NCBI RefSeq assembly: GCF_011388195.1
Contig: NZ_CP049990.1
Coordinates: forward strand, 1,612,001 to 1,676,000
Reading direction: 5' to 3'
Length of the DNA stretch: 64,000 bases
Source: Pusillimonas sp. DMV24BSW_D
GTDB lineage: Bacteria > Pseudomonadota > Gammaproteobacteria > Burkholderiales > Burkholderiaceae_B
A program made the translations under genes and the position numbers. Below the pieces are notes generated by a model. The model worked only from the letters and a program-made list of their open reading frames with translations, made no database searches and was not told the origin of the DNA. Shown here piece after piece: positions 8,187 through 19,598 of the stretch. Within the stretch, counting starts at the first letter, position 1; every line of letters starts with the position of its first letter.

Positions 8187-9491
8187 TTAGTGCAATGCCT
8201 GGCCGTGGCCATGTTGCCCGATTTGGTCTTTTAAAGAGGGGTCGCGTTTCTGGTTCAGGTAATGCCAACGTGCAAAAACAATCATTAACAGGGCAACCAG
8301 CAGGCCAAAAATAACAATAATGATATTGATGGGCAAATTAAGCCAGAGCAGTAAACTGTATATGCCCAGCATCAACAGAATGTTCAATTGTTCATTGAAG
8401 TTTTGCACCGCAATTGAGTGCCCCGCCGAAAGAAGCACGTGTCCCCGGTGCTGCAACATGGCATTCATGGGCACAACGAAAAACCCCGACAAAGCCCCAA
8501 TTAAAATCAATAACGCATAAACAGTCCAAGGGGAGTACACCACGGGCATCAGCAGCACGACAAACCCCATGATCACACCAAGCGGCAATACCGAGAAGGC
8601 TTTTTTAAGCGGTACACGCCCGGCAAATACGGCCCCTATTACGGTGCCGACAGCGGCCACGCCCATCAGTATCGAAGCCTGATCCAGGCGGTAGCCCAAA
8701 TGCTGCGCACCCCACTCAATAAGAATGAGCTGCAGTGTTGCGCCGGCGCCCCAGAATAATGTGGTTACAGCTAACGATATTTGTCCTAGTTTGTCGCTCC
8801 ACAGCGTTTTAACGTAGTAACTGAATTCGCGCACAAGTTTGAGGGGGTGCGTTTGTTGTTTGGGGTAACTAATGTTGGTGTTTGGAATCAGAAGGTTGCA
8901 GGCCGCCGCCATGAAATACACAAGACCAATCACAAAAATGGCTGCCTCACCCCGGCTTTCGACTACGCTGCCAATAACGGGGTTCGCCAACAAAACGGCG
9001 GAAACATTTGGGTTAATAAGTATGCCGCCCAGTACCGTGCCGAAAATAATGCTAAGCACCGTCAGGCCTTCAATCCAGCTATTGCCTTTAACCAGTTGGT
9101 CGGGGGGAAGCATTTCAGTAACGATGCCGTATTTTGCCGGTGAATAAGCGGCTGCGCCCACGCCAACCAGCGTGTAAGCGCAGAAAATAAGCGCAAGCTG
9201 GCCGCCAACTTCAAAACCGAAGCTTTGATAGCTGAACATGATGATGCAGCCTGTGACCTTTACGGCATTGGTGGCAAACATGACTTTCCCTTTCGGGAAC
9301 GAGTCGGCGAAAGCGCCTACAAAAGCAGCCAACACAACGTAAGAAAGTGCGAACCACCATTTCATCATCGGGGCCATCCAGTCGGGGCCCTGAAGATCCA
9401 CAATAATTGCAATGGCGGCAATGAGTAGCGCGTTATCAGCCAGCGACGAGAGCGCCTGGGCCGCCATGACCAGATAAAAACCTTTTTTCAA
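8187..9491 (-). CDS. lplT: Lysophospholipid transporter LplT
   Basis: Major facilitator superfamily protein of 434 residues with about twelve hydrophobic segments. In E. coli LplT flips lysophospholipids into the cytoplasm for reacylation by the acyltransferase Aas. Family motifs visible are LSSLADNALLIAA near the start, GVGAAAYSPAKYGIVTEMLPP and GNSWIEGLT. No aas gene is adjacent, so a separate acyltransferase would have to act elsewhere. The C-terminal tail is His-rich (GQHGHGQALH). It is transcribed away from smc. Confidence 0.92.
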   Translation of the reverse strand: MKKGFYLVMAAQALSSLADNALLIAAIAIIVDLQGPDWMAPMMKWWFALSYVVLAAFVGAFADSFPKGKVMFATNAVKVTGCIIMFSYQSFGFEVGGQLALIFCAYTLVGVGAAAYSPAKYGIVTEMLPPDQLVKGNSWIEGLTVLSIIFGTVLGGILINPNVSAVLLANPVIGSVVESRGEAAIFVIGLVYFMAAACNLLIPNTNISYPKQQTHPLKLVREFSYYVKTLWSDKLGQISLAVTTLFWGAGATLQLILIEWGAQHLGYRLDQASILMGVAAVGTVIGAVFAGRVPLKKAFSVLPLGVIMGFVVLLMPVVYSPWTVYALLILIGALSGFFVVPMNAMLQHRGHVLLSAGHSIAVQNFNEQLNILLMLGIYSLLLWLNLPINIIIVIFGLLVALLMIVFARWHYLNQKRDPSLKDQIGQHGHGQALH

Positions 9492-9576
9492 TCTAAACGC
9501 CCCAGTTGCGGGTTAGAGTGCCGGGTAGCCGGAAACCATGTTTGGATACAGAGTATAGCGCCCCGACTGAGGCGCT

Positions 9577-9605
9577 TTGTCCTGGGGTATCATACAAACG
9601 ATAAA
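9577..9605 (+). promoter_or_regulatory. Candidate smc promoter
   Basis: TTGTCC (9577-9582) and GATAAA (9600-9605) are 17 bases apart in the 153-base gap between divergent lplT and smc. Each matches the sigma-70 consensus at four of six positions. Confidence 0.35.
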
Positions 9606-9644
9606 ATTCGACCTTTCCGTAATCGTTTTGAAGACTCTTGCATT

Positions 9645-12600
9645 GTGCGTCTAACTCAAATCAAGCTCGCTGGTTTCAAGTCGTTTGTTGAGCCCACTGT
9701 CATCCCAACGCCCAGTCAACTGGTCGGGGTGGTGGGCCCCAACGGTTGCGGCAAGTCGAATATTATCGATGCAGTGCGCTGGGTGCTTGGTGAAACCCGT
9801 GCGTCGGAATTGCGTGGGGAATCCATGCAAGACGTCATTTTTAATGGGTCAGGTCAGCGTAAAGCCTCAGCAAGGGCGTCGGTGGAGTTGGTTTTCGACA
9901 ATAGCGATGGGCGTGCGTCGGGGCAATGGAGCACGTATGCAGAGATTGCCGTGCGTCGCGTGCTGACGCGTGATGGAACCAGCAGCTATTACATTAATAA
10001 TCAGCAAGTTCGCCGTCGCGACATCCACGACATTTTTCTGGGGACGGGGTTAGGTACGCGCGGCTACGCCATTATTGGCCAGGGCATGATTAATCGTCTC
10101 ATCGAAGCGCGCCCCGAAGATCTTCGTGTTTATCTTGAAGAGGCGGCGGGGGTTTCCCGCTATAAAGAGCGTCGCCGTGAAACTGAAAATCGCCTGGCGG
10201 ATACTCGTGAAAACCTAAGTCGGGTTGAGGATATTCTGCGGGAGCTCGATACCCAACTTGAAAAGCTTGAGGCTCAGGCGGAAGTGGCGACGCGCTATCG
10301 CGGGTTGCAGGAAGAAGGCGAACGCAAACAGCATGCATTGTGGTTGTTGAAAGAAGAGGGTGCGCGTAACGATCAGAAAACGAAATTCGTTGCGATTGAA
10401 AAAGCACAAACCGAACTTGAGGCGGCGGCGGCCGGCTTAAGACGGATTGAGTCTGAGCTTGAGTCGCGTCGACAGGCGCATTATGCGGCCGGTGACCGTG
10501 TGCACGCGGCCCAGGGCAAGTTGTACGAAGCGGGGGCGCAAGTAAGTCGTCTTGAGGCTGAAATTCGCCATGTTGTGGATTCTCGCGCAAGAGTGCAGGC
10601 ACGTCGCACGCACTTGGAAACCCAGCAGCAGGAATGGCAGGCACAGCAAATGCACTGTGAAGAGCAAATCGCCGCCTCCGACGTTGCTCTGGAGGAAGCG
10701 GCCGCGCAAACGGAGGAGCTTAGACTCCAGGTCGACGACGCTTGCGCGGCATTGCCGGGAATTGAAGAGCGGGTGCGTTCGGCCGGCGCCGCCCGTGACG
10801 ACATGCGTTCCGGTTTATCACGTATAGAGCAGGATTTGGCGTTGGCGGCTCAGTCCCAACGTGATGCTGATCGTCAGCTTGAAGCGTTGACGGTACGCCG
10901 GGAGCGTCTGGAAGCCACGTTGCGCTCACTTGATGCGCCCGACCCCGAGCGTATTGACCAATTGGCGGGCGACATGGAAATGTTGTCGGGTCAGCAAGAA
11001 GAGGCTCAGGCGCGTTTACTGGAGCTTGAAGAACGCCTGCCGGAGCTCGATGAAGGGCGGCGCGACGCCCAACGTAGTTCTCAGGAGGAAGCGGCTGCGC
11101 TTGCACGCCTTGAGGCGCGTTTAACCGCTTTGGAAAAATTGCAGCAAGATGTCCAAACGCAAGGCAAACTTCAACCTTGGCTTGAAAAGCATGGCTTGGC
11201 GAATATGTCGCGGTTGTGGCAGCACTTAGGTATCGACTCTGGCTGGGAGCCGGCGTTGGAGGCCGCACTGGGCGATGTCATGGGTGCGCTCGAAATGCGC
11301 CAGCTTGAAATGGCTCAGGCGTTTGTTAACGACCCTCCACCCTCGAAGTTAGCGTTTTATCAACATCCTATCGCCGGTAAACCACCGTCAAATCAAGCGT
11401 CGTTAACACCGTTGTCGCGTTTGTTGCGGGTTAATGACGCCGATCTGCGCAGCTTGCTGGAGCATTGGCTGGCCCATGTTTATACCGCCGACTCCATAGA
11501 ACAAGCCATGCGTTTGCGTAGCGACTTACCCAACGGTCAAGGGTATTTCGTCGTGCCGTCAGGGCATATTATTGATGCCCACAGTATTCGTTACTATGCG
11601 CCCGATACCGATCAGGCGGGCATGCTGGCACGGCAGAAGGAAATCGCTAATCTGCAAAGGGAAATAAAGGCGCGCCAGCTGATGGCTGATCAGGCAGTCG
11701 CGGCTGTGGCCCGCGCGGAGGCCGCCTGGAAAGAGGCGGGTCAGGCGCTGCCTCCGGCACGTACCCGGGTGGCGGAAATGACGCGCCGTTTGCACGATAT
11801 ACAACTTGAACACTCCCGGCTCGTTCAGCTTGCCGAACAGTCGGGCCAGCGTGCCAATCAGATTCGCGACGAGTTAACCGAGATTGCAACTCAAACGGAA
11901 ACGTTGAAAGGCATTCGCGAAGAAGCCGAAATGCGTTTTCAGTCGCTGGATGAGTCGTTGGCAGAGCAACAAGGCCGTTACGAAGATGCGCAACTGTCGG
12001 GGGAGGCGCTTGCCAATGAGGCGGAACAAGCGCGCCGGCGCGTGCGTGAACTTGAGCGTCGGGTACAGGAATCCGAGTTTGCAGAACGTACCTTGCAAAC
12101 ACGTATCGACGATTTGCGCCGCAATTTCAGTCTGGCGCGCGAGCAGGGTAGCAAAGCCGTCGACGAACTGGCCTCGCTGCAAAATGAATTAGCGGAACTG
12201 GATGCTTCGGCGGCCCAGGCCGGGTTGCAAGATGCATTGGAAGAACGCGCTGCTTGTGAGGAGGTGTTGGGCCAGGCTCGAATCGAACTCGATAATCTGG
12301 CCGCCGGGCTGCGTGAAGCCGATGAAAAGCGGCTGGAAAATGAGCGTCAGTTGGAGCCGCTGCGGTCAAAAATTACCGAATTGCAGTTGCAGGAGCAGGC
12401 GGCAAGACTGGCCGTTGAGCAGTTTTCAGAGCAGCTCGATGCTCAGCAGGTTGATCGCGATACGTTACGACGTTTTCTTGAAGAGCAGGCTGAGTCATGG
12501 CAGCGCGTGGGTTGGCTGCAATCCGAAGTACAGCGTATTTCGCGCGAGGTAGATGGCTTAGGCGCAGTAAATCTGGCGGCGCTTGAGGAGCTGGGGCAGG

Positions 12601-13172
12601 CGCGCGAGCGTAAATCATATCTGGATTCCCAGCATACCGACTTATGTAATGCAATTGAAACGCTGGAAGATGCAATCCGCAAAATTGATCGGGAAACCCG
12701 CGCGTTGTTGCAGGAAACATTCGACACCGTCAATCATCATTTTGGTGAGCTGTTTCCAAAATTGTTTGGTGGTGGTGAAGCCAAGCTGATTATCACCGGC
12801 GAAGAAATTCTTGATGCCGGCGTACAGGTAATGGCGCAGCCTCCGGGCAAGCGAAACAGCACAATTCATTTGTTGTCGGGGGGAGAAAAAGCCTTAACCG
12901 CAACGGCATTGGTTTTTGCACTGTTTAAACTTAACCCGGCGCCGTTTTGTTTGCTCGACGAGGTTGATGCCCCATTGGATGATGCCAACACCGAACGTTA
13001 TGCGAGCCTCGTCACCAATATGAGTGAGCAAACCCAGTTTTTGTTTATCTCACATAACAAAATTGCCATGCAGATGGCACGGCAATTAATTGGTGTCACA
13101 ATGCAGGAGCAGGGCGTTTCGCGTATTGTTGCAGTCGATATCGAGTCTGCCATGCAATTGGCGCAAGCGTAA
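9645..13172 (+). CDS. smc: Chromosome partition protein SMC
   Basis: SMC is a dimeric ATPase that organises and compacts the chromosome. The 1175-residue protein has the N-terminal head (MRLTQIKLAGFKSFVEPT) with Walker A GPNGCGKS at 31-38, a long coiled coil rich in E, Q, R and A, a hinge near residues 510-650, the second coil, and the C-terminal head with the signature LLSGGEKALTATAL and Walker B FCLLDEVDAPLDD. The start is a GTG; no better upstream start exists. The order smc-zipA-ligA is common in betaproteobacteria. Confidence 0.97.
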   Translation: MRLTQIKLAGFKSFVEPTVIPTPSQLVGVVGPNGCGKSNIIDAVRWVLGETRASELRGESMQDVIFNGSGQRKASARASVELVFDNSDGRASGQWSTYAEIAVRRVLTRDGTSSYYINNQQVRRRDIHDIFLGTGLGTRGYAIIGQGMINRLIEARPEDLRVYLEEAAGVSRYKERRRETENRLADTRENLSRVEDILRELDTQLEKLEAQAEVATRYRGLQEEGERKQHALWLLKEEGARNDQKTKFVAIEKAQTELEAAAAGLRRIESELESRRQAHYAAGDRVHAAQGKLYEAGAQVSRLEAEIRHVVDSRARVQARRTHLETQQQEWQAQQMHCEEQIAASDVALEEAAAQTEELRLQVDDACAALPGIEERVRSAGAARDDMRSGLSRIEQDLALAAQSQRDADRQLEALTVRRERLEATLRSLDAPDPERIDQLAGDMEMLSGQQEEAQARLLELEERLPELDEGRRDAQRSSQEEAAALARLEARLTALEKLQQDVQTQGKLQPWLEKHGLANMSRLWQHLGIDSGWEPALEAALGDVMGALEMRQLEMAQAFVNDPPPSKLAFYQHPIAGKPPSNQASLTPLSRLLRVNDADLRSLLEHWLAHVYTADSIEQAMRLRSDLPNGQGYFVVPSGHIIDAHSIRYYAPDTDQAGMLARQKEIANLQREIKARQLMADQAVAAVARAEAAWKEAGQALPPARTRVAEMTRRLHDIQLEHSRLVQLAEQSGQRANQIRDELTEIATQTETLKGIREEAEMRFQSLDESLAEQQGRYEDAQLSGEALANEAEQARRRVRELERRVQESEFAERTLQTRIDDLRRNFSLAREQGSKAVDELASLQNELAELDASAAQAGLQDALEERAACEEVLGQARIELDNLAAGLREADEKRLENERQLEPLRSKITELQLQEQAARLAVEQFSEQLDAQQVDRDTLRRFLEEQAESWQRVGWLQSEVQRISREVDGLGAVNLAALEELGQARERKSYLDSQHTDLCNAIETLEDAIRKIDRETRALLQETFDTVNHHFGELFPKLFGGGEAKLIITGEEILDAGVQVMAQPPGKRNSTIHLLSGGEKALTATALVFALFKLNPAPFCLLDEVDAPLDDANTERYASLVTNMSEQTQFLFISHNKIAMQMARQLIGVTMQEQGVSRIVAVDIESAMQLAQA

Positions 13173-13218
13173 TTGAATACACTATGAAAACCATGAAACC
13201 GCTAAGCGGAGTGCGTAC

Positions 13219-16289
<3,071 letters not shown>

Positions 16290-16334
16290 TTTCACCTGAG
16301 CGCAGCTTAACCCTTTTTAACTGTGTTTCAAGCC

Positions 16335-17111
16335 TTATTGGATCTTTGCTTTTTCCATTAATTCTTCCTGGTATTGCGACAATTTTTCCTGTTGCAGCAT
16401 TTCCTGTAACTGGGGCTTAACTTCGGCCAGCGCAGGGAAAGTAACCGGCCGGATATCTTCCAGTTCAATAATATGCCAGCCAAATTGCGATTGCACCGGG
16501 TCGCTGGTGCGTTGCCCTTTTTCCATGCTTTCAACAGCCTGTGCAAATGGCGGTACATAGCTACTGGTGGTCGACCAGCCTAAATCACCGCCTTGGCTGC
16601 CTGTTCCTTTGTCTATTGAGTGTTCCTTGGCAGCATTTTCAAAGCTTATTTCGTTCGCTTCGATTTGGGCGAGAAGGTCGCGGGCGGCCTGTTCTTCCTC
16701 AACCAGAATGTGACGGATTTTGTATTCTTTGCGATCAGACTGGGCTTTCTTGATAGCTTCGTATTCCTCTTCAATCTGTTTATCCGTAACGGGATTTTTT
16801 TCGAGATAGTTTTCCATAAGGGCGCGAACCAGAATACCTTGGCGCGCCAGTTCCAGCTCCTGACGCACTTCGGGTTCCTTGTCGACACCGGCACGCTCAG
16901 CCGCTTGCACGGCAACCAGACGACCGATCATTTCTTGTTTTACCTGTTCGCGCAGTTCCGGGGATTCTTTTGCGCCCTGACTGACCAGCAAACTAATAAA
17001 TTGGTCGAGCTGGTCTTGGGTGATGGCTTTGCCATTCACTGTAGCCACGTTCTGGGCGTACAGCGGAGCGGAAACGGCAAAAGCAGCAGCGAACATAACA
17101 AGTTTCTTCAT
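16335..17111 (-). CDS. Periplasmic parvulin-type peptidyl-prolyl isomerase (Par27-like)
   Basis: Secreted chaperone-isomerase of 258 residues. It has a Sec signal peptide (MKKLVMFAAAFAVSAPLYA-QN), an N-terminal helical chaperone region, a single parvulin domain (KIRHILVEEEQAARDLL ... GGDLGW ... QSQFGWHIIELED) and a charged C-terminal helix. The arrangement and sequence match Bordetella Par27, a family known to assist outer-membrane protein folding. The start is the ATG at 17111, preceded by AAGGA with five bases spacing; an ATG two codons upstream falls inside that site. It is the last gene of msrB-yciB-bolA-parvulin. Confidence 0.92.
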   Translation of the reverse strand: MKKLVMFAAAFAVSAPLYAQNVATVNGKAITQDQLDQFISLLVSQGAKESPELREQVKQEMIGRLVAVQAAERAGVDKEPEVRQELELARQGILVRALMENYLEKNPVTDKQIEEEYEAIKKAQSDRKEYKIRHILVEEEQAARDLLAQIEANEISFENAAKEHSIDKGTGSQGGDLGWSTTSSYVPPFAQAVESMEKGQRTSDPVQSQFGWHIIELEDIRPVTFPALAEVKPQLQEMLQQEKLSQYQEELMEKAKIQ

Positions 17112-17119
17112 ACACATCC

Positions 17120-17404
17120 TTAAGCGTTGGCTGTGGCCACAATGGCCAAAGCATGAATGGGAAAGGGGATCAGATCCTGGACCTGATCATACACGAGGCG
17201 ATGACGGGCAAGCGGGCGCAGCCCGTTGAACTGCGCACTGCTGATGATGACACGTAAATGACTGGCTCCGGTTTGTGCACCGGCATGACCCGCATGCAAG
17301 TGCGACTCATCAATAATTTCAAGGGTTGACGGTGCGAGCGTTTGCAGGCGCTCGCGAACAAGTTGGATACGGTCTTGAGTTTGAGATGATTGGGGGTGGT
17401 TCAT
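17120..17404 (-). CDS. bolA: BolA family protein
   Basis: Small protein of 94 residues. BolA proteins bind monothiol glutaredoxins and iron-sulfur clusters and affect cell shape and stress responses. The fold is recognised from RERLQTLAPSTLEIIDESHLHAGH, the histidine-containing loop, SHLRVIISSAQFNGLRPLARHRLVYDQV and the IHALAI end. Its ATG overlaps the yciB stop, and its stop overlaps the ribosome binding site of the parvulin gene, so the three are one operon. Confidence 0.93.
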   Translation of the reverse strand: MNHPQSSQTQDRIQLVRERLQTLAPSTLEIIDESHLHAGHAGAQTGASHLRVIISSAQFNGLRPLARHRLVYDQVQDLIPFPIHALAIVATANA

Positions 17405-17943
17405 GGGGTATCTTTCATGTGGCGGCTAAGCCAAATAGATTGCACAACAACAAAAACCAGCAATAAAGCCATTAGGCCGAAAACCTTGAAGTTGACCCAT
17501 TGCGACTCTGAAAACCGGCCTGAAAATGCAACGTAAAGATTCAAGGCGCCTGAGCAAATAAAAAACGTTGCCCAACTTATGTTGAGTTTGTCCCAAACAG
17601 CAGGCGGAAGTTCAATTTGTGCCCCCATGAGTTTTTGCATAAGGTTGCGCTTGAACAAATAACGGCCTCCCAGCAAGACGATGCCGAAGATCCAGTAAAG
17701 AACCGTGGGCTTCCATTTAATGAACGCATCGTTCTGTAATAGCAGCGTGGCGCCACCGAACAAAACGATCACGGTCAGGTTGATCCAGTGAGTGGCTTCA
17801 ATTTTTTTTGCCATCGCTTTTAGCCAAACGAACTGGCCGATGGCTGCGACGATAGCTACGCCGGTTGCCAAGTAGATGTCGGCATACCGATAAGCGATAA
17901 AAAACAGAATTAGGGGGAAAAGGTCGAACAGCAGTTTTTTCAT
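17401..17943 (-). CDS. yciB: Inner membrane septation protein YciB/IspA
   Basis: Polytopic membrane protein of 180 residues with about five transmembrane segments. The family is implicated in envelope synthesis and septation; its biochemical function is not settled. Family motifs are [16 protein letters not shown] at the start, [18 protein letters not shown] and [12 protein letters not shown]. The true start is the ATG at 17943, which overlaps the msrB stop; the open frame runs 33 codons further but is the msrB coding region. BolA follows with a four-base overlap. Confidence 0.95.
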   Translation of the reverse strand: MKKLLFDLFPLILFFIAYRYADIYLATGVAIVAAIGQFVWLKAMAKKIEATHWINLTVIVLFGGATLLLQNDAFIKWKPTVLYWIFGIVLLGGRYLFKRNLMQKLMGAQIELPPAVWDKLNISWATFFICSGALNLYVAFSGRFSESQWVNFKVFGLMALLLVFVVVQSIWLSRHMKDTP

Positions 17944-18335
17944 TTTTCCGGTTCGAATTTTAATGAAAGGGAGTTGATACAGTAGCGCAGGCCCGTTGGC
18001 GGTGGGCCGTCGGGAAAAACATGGCCCAGATGCGAGTCGCATACTTTGCAGATGACTTCAGTGCGAATCATGCCGTGCGACGTATCCGTTTCTTCCAGAA
18101 CCAGATCGGGATTGAGAGGGGCAAAATAGCTTGGCCACCCGCATCCGGCGTCAAACTTGGTATCGGAAGCAAATAGCGGTGTTCCGCAACCCACGCAGCG
18201 ATAGATTCCCGATTCGGTTGTGTTCCAATATCGGCCTGTGAAGGCACGTTCCGTGCCTTTTTCGCGGGTAACATAGTATTCTTCGGGCGTAAGCTGCGCC
18301 CGCCATTCGGTTTCCGACTTGCGAATTTTTTCCAT
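17940..18335 (-). CDS. msrB: Peptide methionine-(R)-S-oxide reductase
   Basis: MsrB repairs methionine-R-sulfoxide. The 131-residue protein contains the zinc-binding pairs CVGCG and [10 protein letters not shown], the substrate motif AGCGWPSYF and the catalytic cysteine in [13 protein letters not shown] near the C terminus. AAGG lies upstream of the ATG at a usable distance. It opens the reverse operon msrB-yciB-bolA-parvulin, which therefore joins oxidised-protein repair with envelope functions. Confidence 0.96.
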   Translation of the reverse strand: MEKIRKSETEWRAQLTPEEYYVTREKGTERAFTGRYWNTTESGIYRCVGCGTPLFASDTKFDAGCGWPSYFAPLNPDLVLEETDTSHGMIRTEVICKVCDSHLGHVFPDGPPPTGLRYCINSLSLKFEPEK

Positions 18336-18421
18336 TCTGAGCCTTTTAGTACCAGTAACATCTATGCGGAGTTAACTCTAATGTTAAACGACTTTGATAA
18401 AGACAACAGGGAAACCCCGTA

Positions 18422-18450
18422 AAGACACCGGTTGATGAATTAGGCATAAT
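18422..18450 (+). promoter_or_regulatory. Candidate liv operon promoter
   Basis: AAGACA (18422-18427) and CATAAT (18445-18450) are separated by 17 bases, matching 4/6 and 5/6 of the sigma-70 boxes. Transcription would start near 18457 and give a leader of about 100 bases in front of livH. A weaker alternative pair, TTAACT (18372-18377) and GATAAA (18396-18401), lies upstream. Confidence 0.4.
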
Positions 18451-18503
18451 TCTTTAGGTTTAGAAAGTAAGCTGGTTTGCGAATATTAGGTGAACGCTGT
18501 TTC

Positions 18504-18557
18504 ATGAGCGACTTTTCTACGTCAAGACACGTTGTTGTCTTTTTTTTGGTGTTGTAG
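18504..18557 (+). CDS. Candidate leader peptide of the liv operon
   Basis: A 17-codon open frame, MSDFSTSRHVVVFFLVL, ends at a TAG directly followed by the livH ATG. AGGTGA (18488-18493) lies ten bases before its ATG. Four valines and two leucines fall in the last eight codons. livH itself has no Shine-Dalgarno sequence, so its translation could depend on ribosomes finishing this peptide. Codons 8-13 coincide with a 6-bp stem (AAGACA 18524-18529, TGTCTT 18536-18541) followed by a T run, which resembles an attenuator. Seen directly: the frame, the stop-start abutment and the stem. The regulatory role is inferred; a chance short frame cannot be excluded. Confidence 0.45.
   Translation: MSDFSTSRHVVVFFLVL
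18524..18547 (+). terminator. Terminator-like hairpin in the liv leader
   Basis: AAGACA (18524-18529) pairs with TGTCTT (18536-18541) around a six-base loop, followed by a run of T to 18547. The stem is short and AT-rich, so it is a weak terminator at most. A ten-base segment upstream, AAAGACAACA (18399-18408), is exactly complementary to 18533-18542 and could form an alternative pairing if transcription starts far enough upstream. Confidence 0.35.
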
Positions 18558-19595
18558 ATGGACTCAACAATTTTTCTTATTTTGCTCCAAGACGGGGTTC
18601 TGAATGGTGCAGTGTATGCGCTGCTTGGGCTTGCTCTGGTGCTTGTTTTTGCCGTTACCCGGGTTATTTTCATTCCCCAGGGCGAGTTTGTTGCTTATGG
18701 CGCGCTCACGTTGGCCTTTATGGCGAATGGGAAAATTCCCGGTACGGTAGCCATGTTGCTTATTGCGGGGGTGGTGACATTTCTCATGCAGCTCTGGTCA
18801 GCGGCGCGCAATAAAGACTGGTCGACATTGCCCCGGGCGGCCCTTGGTTCCCTGGTATTGCCTGTTGCGTTGTATTTATTGGCACCGTATGTCATTAGCG
18901 AGACTACGCCGCTCTGGTTGAACGTCGTGTTTGCGCTAGCGTTGGTTATTCCGTTGGGCCCGATGATCTATCGTATTGCCTACCAACCGGTGGCGGAAGC
19001 CAGTGTATTGGTTTTACTGATTATCTCGGTTGCGGTTCACTTCGCCATGTTGGGTCTGGGCCTGGTGTTTTTCGGTGCAGAAGGGTGGCGTACTCCGGCC
19101 TTCCTGGAAGGTGAGGTGTCCATGGGGGTTATTTCCTGGTCGGCACAAACCTTCTTCGTATTGGGCACAGCAGCGGTCCTCATCATTGCGTTGTGGCTGT
19201 TTTTCGGTAAAACCCTGTATGGTCGTGCGTTGCGCGCCACAGCCGTGAACCGGCGCGGGGCGCGGCTTATGGGTATTAGCACCAATATGTCGGGCAGTCT
19301 TACATTCACGCTTGCAGCCGCCATTGGCGCGCTGTCCGGCATGCTTATTGCACCGGTAACCACCATTTATTACGACACCGGCTTTTTAATTGGGCTTAAA
19401 GGTTTTGTCGCCGCCATTATCGGCGGTTTGGTCAGCTACCCCGTTACTGCCGTCGGTGCGCTTTTCGTGGGTATTCTCGAGGCATTTTCATCGTTCTGGG
19501 CCAGTGCTTACAAAGAGGTTATTGTGTTTACACTGATCATTCCTGTGCTGTTGTGGCGTTCGTTCGGCACTCATCATCACGACGACGAGGATTAA
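18558..19595 (+). CDS. livH: Branched-chain amino acid ABC transporter permease LivH
   Basis: Inner-membrane permease of 345 residues with about eight to ten hydrophobic segments, one of the two channel subunits of a LIV-type importer. Family features are LQDGVLNGAVYALLGLALVLVFAVTRVIFIPQGEF at the N terminus, GRALRATAVNRRGARLMGIS in the coupling loop and the GLKGFVAAIIGGL segment. The C terminus is acidic and His-rich. It begins immediately after the leader-peptide stop and has no ribosome binding site of its own. livM-livG follows after three bases. Confidence 0.94.
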   Translation: MDSTIFLILLQDGVLNGAVYALLGLALVLVFAVTRVIFIPQGEFVAYGALTLAFMANGKIPGTVAMLLIAGVVTFLMQLWSAARNKDWSTLPRAALGSLVLPVALYLLAPYVISETTPLWLNVVFALALVIPLGPMIYRIAYQPVAEASVLVLLIISVAVHFAMLGLGLVFFGAEGWRTPAFLEGEVSMGVISWSAQTFFVLGTAAVLIIALWLFFGKTLYGRALRATAVNRRGARLMGISTNMSGSLTFTLAAAIGALSGMLIAPVTTIYYDTGFLIGLKGFVAAIIGGLVSYPVTAVGALFVGILEAFSSFWASAYKEVIVFTLIIPVLLWRSFGTHHHDDED

Positions 19596-19598
19596 GCC

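Noticed and set aside
10099-12720. Long reverse-strand open frames opposite smc
   Set aside because: They follow the GC-biased codon pattern of smc on the other strand, have no ribosome binding sites and resemble no family.
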